Source: Kitasatospora sp. GP82
GTDB lineage: Bacteria; Actinomycetota; Actinomycetes; Streptomycetales; Streptomycetaceae
DNA: 64,000 nucleotides
Direction: 5' to 3'
Assembly (NCBI RefSeq): GCF_029892105.1
Contig: NZ_JARZAJ010000012.1
Location: 62,001-126,000 of the forward strand
Shown here: positions 60,486-64,000 of the stretch, one piece after another
Position numbering within the stretch: position 1 is the first letter of the stretch
Layout of the letters: every line of letters starts with the position of its first letter
Notes under the pieces: model-generated
The model's database searches: none
What the model saw: the letters and a program-made list of their open reading frames with translations, nothing else
What the model was told of the DNA's origin: nothing
Made by a program: the position numbers and the translations under genes

Positions 60486-60536
60486 CAGCCGCCCGGCCCG
60501 CCCCGGCGATCGGCGGGGTGCCGAGCCCGGACGGAG

Positions 60537-61694
60537 TCAGAGCATCGCTGCGGCCGGCTTCGCCATGGCGCGGGCGGTCTTGGCGTCGACGTACTCGCCG
60601 ATCGCGGTCATCACCCACTCGCCGGAGAACTGGCGGATCAGCTTGCACATCACCACACCGGTGTGCGGCTCGGACCGGGTGAGGTCGAAGCGGACCAGCT
60701 CCTGGCCCGAAGAGGCGTCCAGCAGACGGCAGTAGGCGTTCTTCACCTCGGTGAACTTCTGGCCCGAGAAGGAGTTGACCACGAAGACCAGGCCGCAGAT
60801 CTCCGGCGGCAGTCCGTCCAGGTGGACGGTGATCGACTCGTCGTCGCCCTCGCCGTCGCCGGTGAGATTGTCGCCGGAGTGCGCGATGGCGCCGTTGAAG
60901 ACGCTCAGCTTCATGAACCAGGCGGTCTCGATCTTGTTGCGCTGGGCGTCGAAGGCCAGACAGGAGGCGTCCAGGTCGACATTGCGGCCGCGCCCGGCGG
61001 ACTCCCAGCCGAGGCCCATCCGGACGGAGGAGAGGAAGGGCTTGCCGTTCTTCTCCAGTGACACCGAGCCGCCCTTGACCAGGCTCACCCGGCCCTTGTC
61101 CAGGGTGACCTTGGTCAGCGCGCCCGGCGCGGCCGGGGGGACCACCGGCTTCGGCGGTGCCTCCGCGGCGGGAGCCGGGGCCGAGCGCGGGTCCTCGACC
61201 GAGACGCCGAAGTCGGTGGCGATGCCCGCCAGGCCGTTCGAGTAGCCCTGGCCGACCGCGCGGACCTTCCAGCTGCCGCCGCGCCGGTACACCTCGACCA
61301 CCACCAGCGCCGTCTCCCGGGTCAGCCGGGGCGGGGTGAAGGTGACCAGCACCTTGCCGCTGGCCGCGTCCCGTACGGTCGCGGTCGGTTCCGTCCCCGC
61401 GAAGGTCGCGCCCGTGTCGTCCAGGCTGGCCGTGACCACGACCTTGTCGATGTCGGACGGCAGCGCACCGGTGTCCACCGTGATCGCGTCCGGTGCGCCT
61501 GCGGCAGCCGGGCGGTGGCTGACACCGGGCCCGTCGGGGGCGTTGAAGAAGACGAAGTCCGCGTCCGAGCGGACCTTTCCGGCAGCCGTCAGCAGAAGCC
61601 CCGAGACGTCCAGCGCTTTCGGGGCCGACACCTCGACCGTCACCCGGGTGGCGGTGAGCGGCGCATTGCCGCCCTGGGTCAGGTCCGTCGGCAC
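60537..61694 (-). CDS. TerD-domain protein with two TerD repeats
   Basis: 385 residues. The first TerD domain (about 1-175) has SDADFVFFNAPDGPGVSH and RLTRETALVVVEVYRRGGSWKVRAVGQGY in parts; the second (about 205-380) has VRMGLGWESAGRGRNVDLDASC and AIAHSGDNLTGDGEGDDESI, the Ca-binding loop. A Pro/Ala linker joins them. TerD proteins bind calcium and are linked to tellurite, phage or stress tolerance. GTG at 61694 has AGGAGGAG upstream. No other ter genes are in view. Confidence 0.92.
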   Translation of the reverse strand: MPTDLTQGGNAPLTATRVTVEVSAPKALDVSGLLLTAAGKVRSDADFVFFNAPDGPGVSHRPAAAGAPDAITVDTGALPSDIDKVVVTASLDDTGATFAGTEPTATVRDAASGKVLVTFTPPRLTRETALVVVEVYRRGGSWKVRAVGQGYSNGLAGIATDFGVSVEDPRSAPAPAAEAPPKPVVPPAAPGALTKVTLDKGRVSLVKGGSVSLEKNGKPFLSSVRMGLGWESAGRGRNVDLDASCLAFDAQRNKIETAWFMKLSVFNGAIAHSGDNLTGDGEGDDESITVHLDGLPPEICGLVFVVNSFSGQKFTEVKNAYCRLLDASSGQELVRFDLTRSEPHTGVVMCKLIRQFSGEWVMTAIGEYVDAKTARAMAKPAAAML

Positions 61695-61866
61695 GGTTCT
61701 CCTCCTGGGATGGGGGGTTGTGGCTTGTGCGCAGGCACCCCACAGTAGCCAGACGACCCCGGCCGACCGCCCGTGACCTGGCGGTCCTTCGGAACCCGGC
61801 CGGTAACCGGCCCCGGTGCGGGGAGAGGTCTTGCCCACCGCCGCCCGTGAGGGCGAGCATGCAGGG

Positions 61867-64000
61867 ATGCCAGCTCTTCAACGTACCGAGGCGCGGATCC
61901 GTGCCCGACTCGTCCAGGTCCGCGGCTACCGGATTGATCTGGACCTCACCCGCGGCGGGGAGGTGTTCGGCAGCAGCACGGTGATCCGTTTCGGCTGTAC
62001 CGAGCCCGGCGCCGCCACCTTTCTCGACCTTCGGCCCGCCGCCCTGCACCGGGTGGTCCTCAACGGCCGCGAACTCGACCCCGCCGAACTCGACGGGAAC
62101 CGCCTTGCGCTGACCGGTCTGGCGGCCGAGAACGAGCTGCTGATCGAGGCCGAGATGCGCTACTCGCGCACCGGCGAGGGTCTGCACCGCTTCACCGACC
62201 CGGCCGACGGCGCGGTCTACGTGTACGCCGCCTGCGGCCCGGACAGCGCGCCGCGAGTCTTCGCCTGCTTCGACCAGCCGGACCTCAAGGCCACGTTCGA
62301 GCTGACCGTCACCGCGCCGGCCGACTGGACGGTGCTCGGCAACGGCTCCGGCGAGCGGACCGGGGAGCTGACCGGCGAGCGCGCCGGTGAACCGGCGGGG
62401 GAGTCGCGTTGGGAGTTCGCGCCCACCCCGCCGGTCAGCACCTACCTGTTCACCGTCGTCGCCGGCCCGCTGCACTCCCGCTACGCCGAGCACGACGGCA
62501 TCCCGCTCGGCCTGCACTCCCGCCGCTCGCTCGCCGCCGACCTGGACCGGGAGGCCGAGGAGATCTTCGAGGTCACCCGCGCCTCCTTCGACCGGCTGCA
62601 CCAACTCTTCGACGAGCGCTACCCGTTCGGCGGCTACGACCAGGCGTTCGTACCGGAGTTCAACTGGGGCGCGATGGAGAACCCCGGCTGTGTGACCTTC
62701 CGGGAGGAGCTGCTCTTCCACTCCGCCCCGACCGAGGCCGAACGCGGGTTCCGGGCCGTGGTGATCGCCCACGAGATGGCCCATATGTGGTTCGGCGACC
62801 TGGTCACCATGCGCTGGTGGGACGATCTGTGGCTGAACGAGTCCTTCGCCGAGTACCTCGGCTACCGCATCGCCGCCGAGTCCACTCCGTTCACCGGCAG
62901 CTGGACCAGCTTCGGCGTCAAGCGCAAGGGCTGGGGCTACGACGCCGACCAGCGCGCCACCACCCACCCCATCGCGGCCACCGGTGTCGAGAGCCTCGCC
63001 GAGGCGATGGTCAACTTCGACGGAATCGCCTATGCGAAGGGCGCCTCCGCGCTGCGGCAGCTGGTCGCCTGGCTCGGCGACGAGTCCTTCTTCGCGGGCA
63101 TCAACGAGCACTTCGCCCGGCACCGCTTCGGCAACGCCGAACTCGCCGAGTTCCTGGACGCCCTGGCCGAGGTGAGCGGCAGGGACGTCCACGGCTGGGC
63201 CGAACGCTGGCTGCGCACCAGCGGGGTGGACACCCTGCGGCTGTCCGTCGGGTACCAGGGGGAGCAGGTGGTCTCCGCCGAGCTGGTGCCGGACGGGACG
63301 CGTCCGCACCGGGTCGGCATCGGCGTCTACGAGCTCCGGGACGGCGGCGAGGGCTCCCGGGAGGGCGGGGTTCCGGTGCTGCGGGAACGCTTCGAGGTGG
63401 AGGTCGAGCCGGGACGTCCCACCCCGCTGCCCAAGCTGGTCGGGGCACCGCGCGCCGCCCTGCTGCTGCCCAACCACGGTGACCTCACCTGGGCCAGGAT
63501 CCGTCTGGACGAGGACTCCTGGCGGACCGTCGGCCAGTCGCTCTCCCGGCTGGAGGACCCGCTCGCGCGCGCCGTGCTCTGGGAGAACGCCCGCGACCTG
63601 GTCCGCGACGCCGAACTCCCGCCCGCCCGCTACCTGGACCTCGTCGAGGCCCAACTGCCCGGTGAACCGGTGGACGCAGTGGTCGAGGCCGTCCTCACCT
63701 TCGCCCGCACCAAGCTGATCGCGGCCTACCTCGCCCCCGAGGAGCGCCCGGCCGCCGGCGCCCGCCTCGGCGAGGTCTGCCGTCGGCTGTCGGCCCGCCC
63801 CGACGCCGGGGACGGCCTGCGGCTGGCCGCCCTGCGCGGCGCGATCGACAACGCCGCCACCCCGGAGCAACTCGCCGAGCTGGAGGCATGGCTGGCCGAC
63901 GGCGGCCCGAGCGGTCCCCTCAGCACCGAACTGCGCTGGTCGGCGCTGGTCCGGCTGGCCGCCGAGGGCCTGCTCGACGAGCGGCGGATCGCCGCCGAAC
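61867..64000 (+). CDS. pepN: Aminopeptidase N, M1 family, 3' end outside the window
   Basis: 711 codons visible; family length is about 830-860, so the last part is cut. The substrate motif GAMEN lies near residue 268 and the zinc site is HEMAH (His302, His306) with Glu325 in NESF, the HExxH-x18-E pattern of gluzincins. The catalytic Tyr region is DGIAYAKGAS. A direct-repeat-like stretch GERTGELTGERAGEPAGES interrupts a loop near residue 165. No signal peptide, so cytosolic. ATG at 61867. Confidence 0.95.
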   Translation, partial: MPALQRTEARIRARLVQVRGYRIDLDLTRGGEVFGSSTVIRFGCTEPGAATFLDLRPAALHRVVLNGRELDPAELDGNRLALTGLAAENELLIEAEMRYSRTGEGLHRFTDPADGAVYVYAACGPDSAPRVFACFDQPDLKATFELTVTAPADWTVLGNGSGERTGELTGERAGEPAGESRWEFAPTPPVSTYLFTVVAGPLHSRYAEHDGIPLGLHSRRSLAADLDREAEEIFEVTRASFDRLHQLFDERYPFGGYDQAFVPEFNWGAMENPGCVTFREELLFHSAPTEAERGFRAVVIAHEMAHMWFGDLVTMRWWDDLWLNESFAEYLGYRIAAESTPFTGSWTSFGVKRKGWGYDADQRATTHPIAATGVESLAEAMVNFDGIAYAKGASALRQLVAWLGDESFFAGINEHFARHRFGNAELAEFLDALAEVSGRDVHGWAERWLRTSGVDTLRLSVGYQGEQVVSAELVPDGTRPHRVGIGVYELRDGGEGSREGGVPVLRERFEVEVEPGRPTPLPKLVGAPRAALLLPNHGDLTWARIRLDEDSWRTVGQSLSRLEDPLARAVLWENARDLVRDAELPPARYLDLVEAQLPGEPVDAVVEAVLTFARTKLIAAYLAPEERPAAGARLGEVCRRLSARPDAGDGLRLAALRGAIDNAATPEQLAELEAWLADGGPSGPLSTELRWSALVRLAAEGLLDERRIAAE

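Overview
The window is high-GC actinomycete chromosome, almost certainly from a Streptomycetaceae member (Streptomyces or Kitasatospora type). The evidence is the sporulation regulator whiA, GTG starts, ATGA/GTGA operon overlaps, an LAxTG-sorted surface protein, XRE-DUF397 modules, and the order yvcK-whiA-gap-pgk-tpiA-secG followed by pgl-opcA-zwf-tal-tkt, ctaB/ctaA and the suf cluster. That order is typical of the conserved core of this family.

Region 1 (1-5.9 kb) is the end of yvcK overlapping whiA, then the lower glycolytic genes gap, pgk, tpiA, then secG and an RbpA-family gene. Most are separated by strong hairpins. Region 2 (6.0-8.2 kb) is a GntR/YtrA-type regulator with an ABC exporter whose ATPase has lost its centre. 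Region 3 (8.2-15.1 kb, minus strand) is the pentose-phosphate operon tkt, tal, zwf, opcA, pgl. It faces ctaB across a 440-bp divergent promoter region. Region 4 (15.5-22 kb) holds heme O/heme A synthesis (ctaB, ctaA), an LAxTG surface protein, a DUF2461 protein and an ABC exporter. Region 5 (21.8-28.8 kb) is the suf operon sufR-B-D-Rieske-C-S-U-T, preceded by a palindrome matching the SufR operator and by a palindrome matching the DmdR/IdeR iron box. The two together suggest control by both Fe-S status and iron.

Region 6 (28.9-41.4 kb) has an MFS transporter, two uncharacterised Streptomyces proteins, an ECF41-type sigma factor with its carboxymuconolactone-decarboxylase partner (both preceded by near-perfect ECF41 promoters), SRPBCC and VOC proteins, and proline catabolism (PucR regulator, pruA, putA).

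Region 7 (41.4-57.5 kb) is accessory DNA. It starts with a truncated Uma2 gene and a frameshifted serine hydrolase. Next comes a complete 7,294-bp Tn3-family transposon (44124-51417) with perfect 47-bp terminal repeats and a 5-bp target duplication (GAGGA). It carries an intact GntR-ATPase-permease cassette that is paralogous to the damaged one in region 2. Then follow an ECF sigma/anti-sigma-like pair and a scar of overlapping mobile remnants: an SGNH hydrolase tail, an IS3 tail, a Mu/TniA-type transposase, and an IS630 fragment interrupted exactly at a TGT-starting transposon end with repeated putative transposase-binding sites.

Region 8 (57.5-64 kb) has a GNAT acetyltransferase, an XRE-DUF397 pair, an HTH/zinc-ribbon protein, a double TerD-domain protein and the first two thirds or more of aminopeptidase N, cut by the window end.
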